NCBI GenBank assembly: GCA_008828725.1
Contig: MEHQ01000619.1
Span: 1 to 64,000 of the forward strand
From: Saccharina japonica
Taxonomy: Eukaryota; Sar; Phaeophyceae; Laminariales; Laminariaceae
Direction of reading: 5' to 3'
Length of the DNA: 64,000 nt
Made by a program: the position numbers and the translations under genes. The notes below the pieces were generated by a model. The model was not told where the DNA came from. It did not search any database and saw only the letters and a program-made list of their open reading frames with translations. Of this stretch, positions 11,567 through 23,234 are shown in pieces (position 1 is the stretch's first letter; every line of letters begins with the position of its first letter).

Positions 11567-11595
11567 CGACAACAACGACAGCAACAAACAAAAGC
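11213..11595. repeat. (CAA)n/(ACA)n microsatellite
   Basis: More than 300 bases of CAA-type repeats, purest at 11458-11570. The long Val/Leu/Cys frames on the minus strand come from this repeat. Confidence 0.85.
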
Positions 11596-11699
11596 GACCC
11601 AAACAAAATAAAACACCGGCCGAGATCGCGGGTCAATTGGTGAGCGAGCGGCCTGGCCTCAGACACCTGCGAGGGGCCCCTTGACCCTTTCCCATTTTA

Positions 11700-13260
11700 C
11701 GTAGGGACTAAACTTTTAACTACCCCAGACTACACACAAGCAAAGCACAATTAATACTACTATTAATAGTACCGCAAATTTTAGGGACTAGACTTTAACT
11801 GCCCCAGACTTCACGCAAGCAGGCACTACGTACTACTGCTGTAGGGCATACGTTAGGGGCTAAACTCTATACCCCGGACTGCACACAAGTAAGTACTACT
11901 ATCGGGGGGTTCTTAGAGGGACTCAGCCCAATGGCTGCAGGCTGCAAATACCAGTCGATTTTCCTCACCGGTAATGTTTGCCTGTCCGATGAGAACGACA
12001 ATCGAAATTATTGTGTTTTGTCGTATTTCCGTATTTCCCTCACAGTCGACATTTAATCTACCGTAGAAACATACCTGGTGTATAATACGTGTAACATTGA
12101 TGATAGGTGTCGATTCCACTGACCAAAATCAAAATCAGCCTTTGACAGGATACGAAGTAGAACAGAGGATATAAGAAAATTGGTATTGAGGGGCGAGGCG
12201 CCTCTCGCCCATAAACACCGGTTTTCTTACTTCTTCGATATCCCGAGACTGCCGAAACGCTGATTTATTATTTATATTGGTGTGATCGACAGCTGTCACA
12301 AATGACTACGTATGGTGCCAGGTACTTTTTACCCAGTGCAAAATTTCAAATTTTGACTATGAGGGAAATACATATCTTACAAAACAAAACTACTGCTCGT
12401 GCATCGTACTCGTAGGTTTAACTCACAAACAACGTATTGTAAAATGGAATATAAGAACAAGCGCGCCCAATGAGCGTGTCTAGCGTATCACGCAGCTTGC
12501 AAAGTTGAGTTTCAAGCGTCCAATCGGTCGTACTCACAGCTGACGTACTTTGTAATATATTTCTACAAAAACATGACAATACATTTTGCGAGTATCGCTC
12601 TCATCGGAAAGGCAATTATCGACTAGGAAAATCGGCTGTTAAACGTCACGCCACTCTAAGGCCAAGCAATGTGTCCCAAAAAAACGTGGTTGCAGCTCTG
12701 AAGGGGTCAAGTACCCGAGACTACGAGTACACCCAAGCAAGCAGTACGTACGTAGAGCGCTAGAGGCAAACATCCCATATAATTAACTGCCACTCAAGCC
12801 ACGCTTAAAAAGCAAATCGTTCGTTTGTTGAAAATACTACTCGAGGTGGAGGAAAAGCTTGAGGAACGTCGTGGTAGCTGATGCCCCCCCCCTTCAAAAA
12901 GCATACCGGTAGATGCGAAAAAAAAAACTAGAAAAAAAAGTGTGTTGGACTTGATAGAGCCAGTGCGTTAAATCGCTGCCTTTACGTGTAGTCCCTATAT
13001 TCGTACGAAGCCCTTTTACGTACGCACAATTCCTACGTAAGTTTTTCCTATTATAATTTCAAGTGTTTTGTCCCCAAAACGAGAATGCGGTGGTGAAAAA
13101 AAGGGTCAAGGGGTACCCGAAAGAATGCCTGAACCATGTTTCCTGAAACAAGTGGTGCCTGAACCTCTACTATTTTCGTGCTTTTCTTGCCCATCTTTTA
13201 TCACGGCACGGACAGGCACGCGTAAAATACTATTTCCAGGAACTTGAAATTGATCGAGTT
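11700..13260. other. Stretch with no supported gene
   Basis: Has a short AGGGACTAAACTTT/CCCCAGACT motif repeated at 11703, 11784 and 11850, and degenerate B remnants near 12630-12710 and 13010-13106. Nothing else is recognised. Confidence 0.4.
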
Positions 13261-13396
13261 TAAACCGGAGGAATCCCCCCCCCCCCCCCCAAAAAAAAAA
13301 ACACGTATCGGCACTGCAAAACCTCCCTCTTATCCGATCCGCGGTCTTTTCATATCAAATATAATATTATGTAAACATCAACATTGTACAAGGTTC

Positions 13397-14164
13397 CACA
13401 GATGCTCCGAGTATACTCGATACTCCGAGTATGCTCCAAGTATCGAGTATTTTCCGTACTCCGAGTACTGAGAGTATTAGAGTACCGGTGGCCTAAATAC
13501 TCGGAGTACTTGGAGTATGAGCAGTACTGAAGGCCCAAATACTCCGAGTACTGGGAGTATGAGCAGTACTTGTACTCGAGTGCAAGCAATAATCGGAGTA
13601 AAAACATCTAATTGCTCGGAGTACTCCGAGTATCGAGAGTATTGAACACCGAAATACTGCGAGAACACAAAGTCCCTGGAGTTTTTTTTCTCTAAAATAC
13701 TCTAACTATACTTCCAGGTAATGGGAGCATCTGTGAATTTTGAAATGCTATAAACACCAGTCACATGCTCCCAGAACCTGGGAGGAATGACGGCCCAGTC
13801 TTTAAAATGATGCAAAGATGCTCCTAATAGACTTCACACTCCGAGTATACTCCGAGTATCGAGTACATTTCGTACTCCGAGTACTTTAGAGCATTAGAGT
13901 ACTGGCGGCCTGAATACTCGGGAGTACTTGGAGTATGAGCAGTGCTGAAGCCCCAAATACTCGGAGTACAAGGAGTACCCGCAGTATCGGACCCCGAAAT
14001 ACTCCGAGTACAAGCAGTATCGAGAGTGTTCATACCCGAAATACTCCGAGTACGAGCAGTATCCCGGAGTATCGAACCCCGAAATACTCCGAGTACACGA
14101 AGTACCTGAAGTATGTTATCTCCAATACTCCTTACTTTACTCCAAGGTGCTCGGAGCATCTGTG
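13397..14164. mobile_element. Family N word-array element, hAT-like, 768 bp
   Basis: Perfect 15-bp TIRs (CACAGATGCTCCGAG). CAAGGTTC occurs on both sides (13389-13396 and 14165-14172), a perfect 8-bp TSD. The interior is two related arrays of the word GAGTACTCGGAGTA on both strands, with a short spacer (13736-13811) carrying relics of inner ends. Open frames here are repeat artefacts. Confidence 0.75.
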
Positions 14165-14282
14165 CAAGGTTCGCCTTCGGGATGTTGCTGGCTTCAAATC
14201 CCGGTGGGTGTCGCAAGTTGAAAAGGGGCAACGCAGGCGTTTCTATGTACATAGGCCTTAGTGAGGTTCGCTGGAGTCGTAC

Positions 14283-14310
14283 CGCTGCTGCTGCTGCTGC
14301 TGCTGCTGTT
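14283..14310. repeat. (CTG)n microsatellite
   Basis: About nine GCT/CTG units, followed at 14363-14420 by an AAAC repeat. Confidence 0.7.
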
Positions 14311-14819
14311 TTGTGCCGCTGCTTTACTGCGCGGATACTTGCACGATGCACGAAAAGCAAAACAAACACACAAACAAACAAACAAACAAACAAACAAACG
14401 AACGAACAAACATTGTTCCCCACCTTTTTTGCGTCTTCCGCCGTTGAAAGCGCAAGCCAGCAAATCCGACCGAGAAAAGTCGACGAATTGTAGGAGTGCT
14501 GAGTGAACCCTATGCGCGACAAAAACGAAACGCGTGCACCGGGGGGGGGGAGGGGTATGATAGGCATTAGACACCTCCTGTGGTCACGCGCGGCATTTGT
14601 TCAGAAGTTAGTTGAGCGTAAAAAGAAATCTCGAGTCGACCGAGCTATTATACGTATATATAATGAAGTGAACGTATTGGCCAAAAAGTAAGCCACGGTA
14701 CATTATATCTGGTACGATTAACAGTGTAAAATATCAGGTGTATGTCAACAAGGGTGCGCGCGGATCTGAATCCCAGACACCCGACTACCCCCCCGCCCCC
14801 CAATAAATATTTTATATAT

Positions 14820-15318
14820 GTATAGGTTGGGTTGGCGTCGGTTGGCAACGACGCTGTAAAACACGCATCTCGCTGCGTGAGCTAGACAACCAGGGTACCG
14901 TTTTTTTTTTTTTTTTTTTGGCGATCACCCACGCTGGCGGTCTTGTTGGATCATTTGTGCGGGGTTGAGAACCTCATCTCCGCACAAGGGGAATGATCGT
15001 ATCACGTAGTGTGTATATGGTAAGGCATCCACGAGGCAGATACGTAGTGATACCCATTGCTGTCTCTGGAGGCGGCCACACCAGAAATTAATTCAATTCC
15101 TTGGAGGCTGTCGTCCATATGCAAGTCCGCCTCACAGGCGGTTCTTAGCGGGATGCAGCTCACCCTCCATGCGACTCGCCCAATACCTCACGGCGCTTCG
15201 CGCTTGGTGCAAGCAATGTCTGCCTGGTTGGTGAAAACCCAACGTGGTCCGTCCCGGCATTGTAGGGATGCGAGGGTCTATGGTCATACGACTACGGCCG
15301 TGCACGGCATGAGTACAC
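14820..15318 (+). repeat. Family G repeat, about 500 bp
   Basis: Blocks: GGTTGGGTTGGCGTCGGTTG, TGCGTGAGCTAGACAACCAG, GTTCTTAGCGGGATGCAGCT, CCCGGCATTGTAGGGATGCG, ending ATGAGTAC and a C run. Near-identical copies are at 22265-22788, 25580-26084, 26098-26556 (+), 31633-31925 and 32328-32600 (-), with fragments at 25490-25557, 35608-35711 and 56958-57060. The frames in it are repeated but look non-coding. Confidence 0.75.
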
Positions 15319-15321
15319 CCC

Positions 15322-15600
15322 CCCCCCTATATTGGAGGGAAAAACCGGACCGGTGTGATCCCAGGAAAAAATAAGTCAACTTTTTTTTTTCAATAACCCC
15401 CCCCCCCCCCCCCCCTCCCACCAGCAAAGCAAAAGGGGGGGTCTCTAAAACCAAGTGAAACAAAGGGAACAAAAAACGTAAAATAAATGGTTTTCGCCCA
15501 TTTCGTCCTGTGATCACAGCGATCCGGTTTGTTTTTCATTCTGACCTTCCTACTGTAGGAGCGTGGTGTCGTTTTCTCTTTTTGTCGCATACCCCTGCTG
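15322..15600. mobile_element. Family T copy joined to family G at a C run
   Basis: Shares CCTATATTGGAGGGAAAAAC, GGGGGTCTCTAAAACCAAGT and TTTCGTCCTGTGATCACAGC with 3106-3423, but its left TIR is missing. It abuts the end of G (14820-15318) exactly at the poly-C tract. Confidence 0.65.
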
Positions 15601-15649
15601 CAGAGACAAAAAAAAAGAAAGTGACGAGAACCAAAACAAAATGTATTCA

Positions 15650-16026
15650 TAGGGCTGGGCACTGGCTGACTCAGTCAGCAGCGATTACACTGTCGTCAAA
15701 ATCAACCAGTGTACTGGATTGGAGCAGTATACTGGATTAGAGCAGTATACTGGCCGGGCGAAGGTATCAGGTACCCAACGCAGAGAAAAGAGACCAAACA
15801 CGAAAAATGCGGAAGGAAGGAACGAGTGAAAAAGTCCAACATCAGGGGGTCGGCCGAGAGCTTCTCTCTCCTCTCTCCTCTCCCGGAACACATTTGGTGG
15901 GTTTCCGTACTATAATATGGGGTGTTTCTTGGACGTACGTCGTAAAATAAAATTTCTGGCGAATATACTGGCTGGGTCAATCAGTAGATTACTACTGTCA
16001 GTACGTACTGTGGCAGTGCCCAGCCC
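15650..16026. mobile_element. Family F element, hAT-like ends
   Basis: Ends TAGGGCTGGGCACTGGC and GGCAGTGCCCAGCCC. Subterminal words are CAGTATACTGG. The TSD is not recognisable. Other copies: 19610-19874 and 54961-55212. Confidence 0.6.
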
Positions 16027-16159
16027 CCCAAAAAGTGACGACGACAGCATCGGCTATTATTCACTGCTTGCTTACGGGGTGCATCCATTTACTGATGTAC
16101 ATGTAGCAACATACAGTATTGATAGTAGTATCCGAACTACAGTTCAACAGTACAACTTG

Positions 16160-16590
16160 GACAGATCGTATAGATCATTCCCACTACATGATCTAGATAG
16201 ATCATTCCCACTAGATGATGTAGATCTTTCAGGGAAGATGACCTGTATGATCTGTATGATCTAGTTCATCATGCTGCCGGGTGGGATCCGGACAAACCCG
16301 CATGATCTAGAACATGTCTCCTGGGTTGGATCTGTACTGTACAGATCCTGCACCGCATCTCGTAACGGCAGGTTAGGATCTAGATGATCTGTAGATGATC
16401 TATCTGTAGACGATATATCTGTAGATAATCTATCTGTAGATGATACATCTGTAGGTGATAAATATGTAGATGATCTATCTGTAGATGACCTATTTGGAGA
16501 TGACCTATCTGTAGATGCTCTATCTGTAGATGATCTATCTGTAGATGATCTACCTGTAGATGATCTATCTCTAGATAGATCGTGATTTGC
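16160..16590. repeat. Family R repeat with GATCTATCTGTAGAT array
   Basis: The body (16160-16372) contains GGGTGGGATCCGGACAAACC and CCTGGGTTGGATCTGTACTG. A 15-base minisatellite, GATGATCTATCTGTA, follows at 16375-16585. Homologues are at 39185-39600 (inverted, with an A element inserted) and 50020-50215. Confidence 0.65.
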
Positions 16591-16856
16591 CCGATGTACA
16601 CAACAACGCAAGGAGCTGTACAGAGTATGACACGGACGCAGCATGATCCTAATTGTTACCGCTACGCGGCCATACTCGTACTCGTAAATACCCAAGTATG
16701 TCAATAGGCGGTTGATACATACGGCCAGCATATCATAGTTTTTGCCGTCATCTCTTGGATCCCACCATGCTATAATCTAATACCGCAAACAGCAGTATCC
16801 GACTCTAATTTCAAGTAACTTGTCCCCAAAACGCGAGTTCCTTGTATTAACATATA

Positions 16857-16973
16857 TACGGGGTATCATATATAGTAAATAGGACCTACGGTACACAAAA
16901 AAACCTATATATTATATCTTGATTATATTTATCTATTTTTACTAACAATATTTGGTCCTATTTTGCCATGGTC
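16857..16973. mobile_element. Family A MITE
   Basis: TACGGGGTATCATATATAGT at the left and ATTTGGTCCTATTTTGCCAT at the right. The right terminus is decayed. Confidence 0.55.
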
Positions 16974-16994
16974 CACAGCAGTAATAGTTGTTAA

Positions 16995-17083
16995 CCCTTT
17001 TAGGACTGGAGTCCTGTTTTGGGGACAAATTACTTAGAATTAGAGTGCTTTGTCCCCAGAACGGGACTGCAGTTCTAAAAGGG
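16995..17083. mobile_element. Family B MITE
   Basis: CCCTTTTAGGACTGGAGTCC and GCAGTTCTAAAAGGG. TTAA is at 16991-16994 and TCAA on the right. Confidence 0.7.
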
Positions 17084-17570
17084 TCAAGGGTGGTTTCCAT
17101 TACGTATATACCTGGTGCAGGTGCAGCAGTAGTATGCCCGCGTTGTACTCTGCACACAGGGTCACAGGCAGATATGAAATGGTGATGAAAATACGTACGA
17201 CGAGAGGCGTTATATAAAGAATTGTAACAACCGCATCGTAAACAAAACGCGCGCAAGACCACTGACTGCTGTCTGATTGGTCGAGGCCTATACAGCCTTT
17301 CGGCCGGCCGTTTTTTCTTGGAAAAAACGCCTCCGAAACAAACACGCAGCGGAGCCACGCCACCGTCCCAGCCGACCTCGATCCACCAAAAAAAGGGTTA
17401 AGGTTGGGGTTATATAAGGTTGGGGTTGGGTTGGGTCTGGGGCCGACGTGCAAGATAGAAATGGACCAAAAGGTATTGCACGATACTATTTGCAAGCTGG
17501 TGTTGCAGTTAGGGGCGCACCCCCTGTATGATTGTAGGATGGCTACCGCGGGTATAGCGGTAGCGGGGAG

Positions 17571-17591
17571 GGGATGGGGGGGGGGGGGGGG

Positions 17592-17631
<40 letters not shown>
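17571..17631. repeat. Poly-G tract of about 60 bases
   Basis: Nearly uninterrupted G with one C. A 149-codon frame runs through it but only because G reads as Gly in every frame. Confidence 0.85.
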
Positions 17632-18195
17632 CTGCTAGTCGTTTCGTGTGATGTGACATTATACCCCGGACCCACAAGGCAAGGTGGCATGGTGGTATAT
17701 ACCGATACGAAACGAGGGCAAGGTTGCAAGGATCGCCGTAGAGCTTGGAGCCCAATAGGCCAAACATGCCGACGGTCAACCAAACAACAGCAGCAGTCAT
17801 CCAACGAGCAGCACTGGGCCGAACGTATTGGAAAAGGAGATGCCGGGAAATAATCAAAAACAAAAATAAAACAAAAAATAAAAATAAACTTTTCGGGGTG
17901 ACCAATGGGGTGACTATGTGACTATTGTATATACTACCACTACGGTACGTCACTCTTGATCCTCACGATCGGATGATCGGGTCTGTTCCGCTACCTACCA
18001 CTGTAACGTGGCGTGTTGCGGAGTGCGGGCTAATTCATCACAGAATAACAGAATACCTGGTACCGCTGCCTTTCGCAGTAGAAATAATTTCGAAACCTAT
18101 TTCGTATCACATTTATTCCTGTGTGTGTGTGTGTGTGTTTTTTTTTTCTTGTTTGTTTTGTACTATTCATACGATGATAAGGCTACTATGGGCTA

Positions 18196-18477
18196 CAGTG
18201 GGTACCCCGACTTAAGAGAGGTGTGGTCCAGGCCAAAAACAACTTTCTTAACCCCTTAAGAACTGGTCCCACGTTTTTGGGGACAAACTACTTGGAATTA
18301 GTGTGGGATAAGTTTTGCGGTTCTAAAAGGGTTAACTCGTAGCTTTCTCTCTTATCCACAGTGAGAATATATATATATATAGGTTTACGAGTGTAGGCGG
18401 GTCCAGCCGATTCGGTCTCTCTTAACTGTACTATTCTCTTAAATAGGGTACCCTCTCTTGAGTCGGGGTACCCAGTG
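18196..18477. mobile_element. Family M MITE split by a family B MITE
   Basis: Ends CAGTGGGTACCCCGACTTAA and GAGTCGGGGTACCCAGTG, with TA on both sides. The uninterrupted copy at 23235-23415 shows the pre-insertion site. The B insert (18252-18331) duplicated TTAA. Confidence 0.75.
18252..18331. mobile_element. Family B MITE, with empty-site proof of TTAA duplication
   Basis: TTAA at 18248-18251 and 18332-18335. In the M copy at 23235 the same place reads CGCTTAACTAGC with a single TTAA. This is the behaviour of piggyBac-type transposons. Confidence 0.8.
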
Positions 18478-19009
18478 TATTAAATATTAGTAAGAGACAA
18501 TTTGAATACTCAACGCAGCAAGTAGTGTTTCGGGGGCATGTGCCGGAGCTCGGACCCGCGCACGGGCGGCACCAGCAGGTCTTTACTTTTAGCAGGTGCT
18601 CGCATAAACGACTCATCAATGTGTCTGTTAATTGTTAATACGTTGCTACCACCGAACTTGTGCGAGTATCTCTCGTACGTATATAGGATAAATCGGCACG
18701 GACACAGGGTGTGCTGGATGGATGTTGACGGGTATATATATAGAAGCAACGGTTTAATGTGAAGAACACACACACCTAGATTCGAACTTGCTGTGTACTA
18801 CTGTTGTTGAACCTGGTGTACAGTATACAACGCACTGCTGTGCTGCTATGAACGCGGCAGTAGTAGTATGGCCTACTGAAGCCGCGCCACGCAGGCCTCA
18901 ATAGGTCAATAGGGTGTCCACAACCAGGGCTCATAATGTTGTCTACTACAAACAGCGACTAAGTGATACCTGGTACGCTATTAACAGCTATTAATACAGT
19001 ACGCGACAG

Positions 19010-19140
19010 CACTTAAGGCTGGATTTTCAGACGAAAATAAGAACATGACCTATTTTGTACTGAAAATAGTGTAGGACACACCCTGCCTTACATAGGAATT
19101 CCAGCCTGGTCAGAATCAAGAGATTCTTGACTGGGGTCGC
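19010..19140. repeat. Family K-like remnant
   Basis: GGCTGGATTTTCAGACGAAA, AATAAGAA and CCAGCCTGG words shared with K elements. The ends are lost. Confidence 0.35.
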
Positions 19141-19609
19141 GTACTGTAGTCGTACTTGCTGTGCACCTGGTACATACGGCTTACTGTTGTTGTACACATG
19201 GTACTGTACTATGAGTATTGCTTGCTGAAGCAGCGGGCGAGGGTGTCAATAGCTCAACAGGTGCCCGAAACCAGGATTCACATGTTGTCAGCTAATACCC
19301 TGGCACGTTATCGACAGAAAGCACTATACCATGTAATAAACAGTAAACACGTACGAGTAAACACCCGGTACTCTTAGTTAATACCACTTGCTGCAGCGGA
19401 CGGAAGCATCAATAGGTCAACAGGTGCCCGAAAGAAGACTCAACATGTGTTGGTTAATACCGCCAACAGTAACTACTGACAGTATACAGTTAACTACTGG
19501 TACACTCTCTTGGGGGACTTCATTGCAAGTATAGAGGTGGAAAAAAAAGACGAAAATACATGCATCGACCATCGGCCACACGAAGCAGACGGAGCCGCTG
19601 GGGTACACT

Positions 19610-19874
19610 TAGGGCTGGGCACTGGCACAGCAGTATGAACTGGCAGTAGTAACTTACTGATTGAACCGGCCAGCATAATTCGCCAGTAGGTTTTCATGTT
19701 CCATATTTCCAAGAAACACGCCATATTATAGCATGGAAACCCACCAAATGCGTTTCGGGAGTCGGGAGGAGAGAGGAGAAAGGAGATACGGTATACTGCT
19801 GCAATCCAGTGTGCTGGTTAACTTTTGACGACAGTATAATCGCTTCCGACTGAGTCAGCCAGTGCCCAGCCCTG
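19610..19874. mobile_element. Family F element
   Basis: TAGGGCTGGGCACTGGC and CCAGTGCCCAGCCCT are inverted ends. The interior shares the ACCCACCAAAT and GGAAACACGCCATA blocks with the other F copies. Confidence 0.65.
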
Positions 19875-20034
19875 TTGTAGGGTAGAGTACATAGTAGGGG
19901 AAAACGAATGTGTCCCACCTAGCCCTCTACGGTGCAAGGAGTTGTATAACACGCGCGCGCAGCGTGGTTCTACTTTTACTGCTTGCTGTGCGCCATCACC
20001 ATGGCTGCACTATCAACAGTAGTGGCAGGGGTAC

Positions 20035-20234
<200 letters not shown>

Positions 20235-20302
20235 TTTTCGGACGCTATATGTACAACCTGGGACCTGGGCCCCTAAAAGGGCGTTACGCTTCGTACGCAA
20301 TG

Positions 20303-20750
20303 TTGGATATCGGATCGAAAGTCCCGATATATCGATTTATCAAACATTGAACTTTCGATATATCGTGTCGAACATGTTTTGTCCTCCTATCTCCTGACAT
20401 CCCCGTGTTTTCTATGCTACTGCAGTGGTGCACCTGTTTTAAGACCATCCGGTTTAAGGCCATCGTAGAGATAAGACCAAGTAAATCGGGTTGTTACTAG
20501 GGGGAAAAAAAATACTTGGAATTAGTATGGTCAGTAGTAAAACATAAGACAAATACTCGTAGTAGAGATAAGACCACGTTTTTGGGGCTGTTACGGCGTA
20601 GTCTTATAGGGGGTACACCGCTGTACATATGTAACACTGAACGAAAGCGTTCATGTGTCAAACATCGAAATTATATGTGTCAAACATCGAAATTGTATGT
20701 GTCAAATATCGAAATCGTTCATCAGTATCGTATCGAAGATAGTATCCAAC
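20303..20750. mobile_element. Family O word-array element with family L inserted
   Basis: Ends GTTGGATATCGGATCGAAAG and ATCGAAGATAGTATCCAAC. The interior is words such as ATATATCGA and CATCGAAATT. An L element occupies 20423-20623. Relatives: 36287-36720 and 62190-62412. Confidence 0.55.
20423..20623. mobile_element. Family L MITE, TA-type
   Basis: Inverted ends CAGTGGTGCACCTGTTTTAA and GGGGGTACACCGCTG, with TA on the right. The interior has GAGATAAGACCA on both arms. A second copy is near 26778-26960 and an end fragment at 27085-27117. Confidence 0.55.
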
Positions 20751-21154
20751 ACTATATTAATAGTTAATATACCACTCTGGCCGGAAATATAAGAACCGTT
20801 TCATCGAGCTCCTCACGTGAGGAGTTCATAAAATAGTAAGGCACCACCCTTATAAGGCATCGATGATTTCATCAAATAAGCCACCACCCCTACAGTCGAT
20901 TTTTGCTCCAGACTTGACAAGACCAAAAGTCTGGCGAACGGTGTGAAGTGACAAGAGGGCGGAGGACGCCCTTTTTGTCACGCGCGTTCGGGCGATCTCG
21001 GGCGACATCCAACCATAATCAATTAGTATGGTATGCTATTTGTCAGCACAGCAAGCGGCCCGTGGTTTGGCGTGCGTTCTTTCGTCTGATTTTCGTGTTA
21101 ACAAACGGTTGCCAGTAAGAAAGACTGCGGCTTTCTGCGCTTCATATAGTGGGC

Positions 21155-21310
21155 AGAAGAAGGATCCCGCTATTAGTAGTACATACATACGTCGACTGAT
21201 GTTGAGGGTAGACGAAGGATTCCGCTATTTAGTAGTACATACGTCGACTGATGTTGAGGGTAGACGAAGGATTGCCGCTCTGTAGTAGGTAGTACAACGT
21301 CGCCTGATGT
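21155..21310. repeat. Three imperfect tandem units of about 55 bases
   Basis: TACATACGTCGACTGATGTT followed by GAGGGTAGACGAAGGATT is repeated twice and partly a third time. Confidence 0.7.
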
Positions 21311-21569
21311 TGTTTCGTTGGGCACGGGATCGAAACGTCGTTCGTTCGATCCATCGTATGTACGTAGTGCAGCAAGCAGTACGTAGGGAGCGCAGGTTGA
21401 TCTTACGGCAGAGATACCGCACTCAGGCAACAACCGGTCAGTCTTCTACTGCCGGAGGGGACGCTCCATCACTCCCGTGGCAATGTGGCATTAGCCAGAG
21501 CTGCTCGGTGGCATGGAGTAATCGAGTGCCCTCGAGACAAAGATGGCTTGACTGGCTTAATGTCATTAA

Positions 21570-21861
21570 CCCGTTTAGGCATGCGGCTTATTAGGTCTGG
21601 ACTCCCGCTGTGGGGACAAAAACACTCGGGGAATTAGAGTCAGACTGAGGTTTATCTTGGAACAAGAGTTGCATTACTATTATTAATAGTAAAAGGGTTA
21701 ACCCTTTTAGAACAAACTGAAAAACGTATCCCACACTAATTCCAAGTGGTTTGTCCCCAAAATCGTGGGACCGGTTCTTAACCCATTCAGAACTGCAAAA
21801 CGTATCCCACACTAATTCCAAGTAATTTGTCTCCAAAATCGTGGGACCAGTTCTTAAGGGG
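21570..21861. mobile_element. Chain of three family B MITEs
   Basis: A decayed B1 copy (from TTAA 21566-21569) is followed by B copies at 21712-21777 and 21782-21861. Shared TTAA at 21708-21711 and 21778-21781, with a final TTAA at 21862-21865. Confidence 0.65.
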
Positions 21862-22264
21862 TTAACAAAAAAAAAAAAAAGTTGCGGCGGCGAGCACTCT
21901 TATCAAAAGCTTCCTCCACAATGAAGTCGACGGTCGGTCACTTAGCTGGAGGTAGCGCACAGTACATTTCAACCCTTGTTGTTACAAAGCAAAACAGCAG
22001 TCGTCGCGCTCTAGTGTGGCAATAAATGACCGGTGTCTTCCTCATGATCCTTGGTACCTTCCCCTGCTCATCAGAGGTGTGAGACCTGCCATGGTCGCCC
22101 TCAGGCTCAGGATCGGGATCGAGAACCGCACTCCATTTTTGTTTTTGTTTTTTTTGTTATTTTTCATCCCACGTGTCATCTCCGCCCTTCTTTTTCCTGC
22201 TCCCTCCCTATTAATACTCGTAACTCATATACGGGGTCACTTATAATACCCCCCCCCCCTATAA

Positions 22265-22788
22265 ATATATGATATATCTATAGGTTGGGTTGGCGTCGGT
22301 TGGCAACGACGCTGTAAAACACGCCACTCGCTGCGTGAGCTAGACAACCAGGGTGCCGTTTTTTTTTGTTATTTTTTTTTGGCGGTCACCAAAGCTGGCG
22401 GTCGAGTAGATCATTTGTGCGGGGTGGAGAACCTTTGTTCCGCACAAGGGGAATGGTCGTTTCACGTAGTGTTAATATGGTAAGGCGTCCGCGAGGCAGT
22501 TACATAGTAAAACCCATTGCTGTCTCCGGAAGTGGCCACACCAGAAATTAAATTAACTCATTGAAGCTGTCGTCCATATGCAAGTCCGCCTCAGAGGCGG
22601 TTCTTAGCAGGATGCAGCTCACCCTCCATGCGACTCGCCCAATACCTCACGGCGCTTCGCGCTTGGTGCAAGCAATGTCTGTCTGGTTGGTGAAAACCCA
22701 ACGTGCTCCGTCCCGGCATTGTAGGGATGCGAGGGTCTATGGCCATACGACTCCGGCCGTGCACGATATGAGTACGCCCCCCCCCTAC
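22265..22788 (+). repeat. Family G repeat
   Basis: Full-length match to 14820-15318. It ends at ATGAGTACGCCCCCCCC and runs directly into a SINE D fragment (22790-22915). Confidence 0.75.
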
Positions 22789-23234
22789 ACACGCAGTACG
22801 CGTCTTGCATCGTTTATCGCGAGAAGCATTTTCAACATTTTCTTCCCTCGTCGACTCGCGCCGACTATTAATAGTGCTCACCCACGCTATGATAGGCACT
22901 CTCGACACTGCTGTGGCAAGACAATGACCGACGCCTTGGTGCCTTTTCCTCTCCCCATCAGAGATGTGAGGCGTGCCATACCGTATGCGACAAACACTGT
23001 CACAATCTCTTATTTCGGGCCAGGCTCGAATTCTTCCGCAAGGCAGAGAGGGTGTTTCCTGCTCTGATTTTTCAGTACGAAAATGTCCACACGTCTTATC
23101 TTAGAGCCCAAAACCTCGAGCCTGAAATTAGTAACCCCCCCGAAATTCTTGAGTGCTGTCGCGTATACTGCTGTAATCGACCTCTTGCCTCGAGATTGGG
23201 GTCGGGAGCCGCGCTCCATATGTACATTTATATA

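Noticed and set aside
11078-11666. Several long Leu/Val/Cys-rich frames
   Set aside because: They come from a CAA microsatellite read on the minus strand.
13824-14567. 247-codon minus-strand frame
   Set aside because: Its first two thirds are the GAGTACTCGGAGTA array of element N.
17404-17853. 149-codon frame with LLVVSCDVTLYPGPTRQ, resembling a 2A-type skipping motif of some LINE proteins
   Set aside because: The motif lacks the required Asn (reads YPGP, not NPGP), the frame is held open by a 60-base G run, and no endonuclease or reverse transcriptase frame follows.
22561-23067. Frame of 168 codons repeated at several loci (SSICKSASEAVLSRMQLTLH)
   Set aside because: It recurs because family G recurs. 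Differences between copies include frame-changing indels and do not favour synonymous sites, and it opens into C runs.
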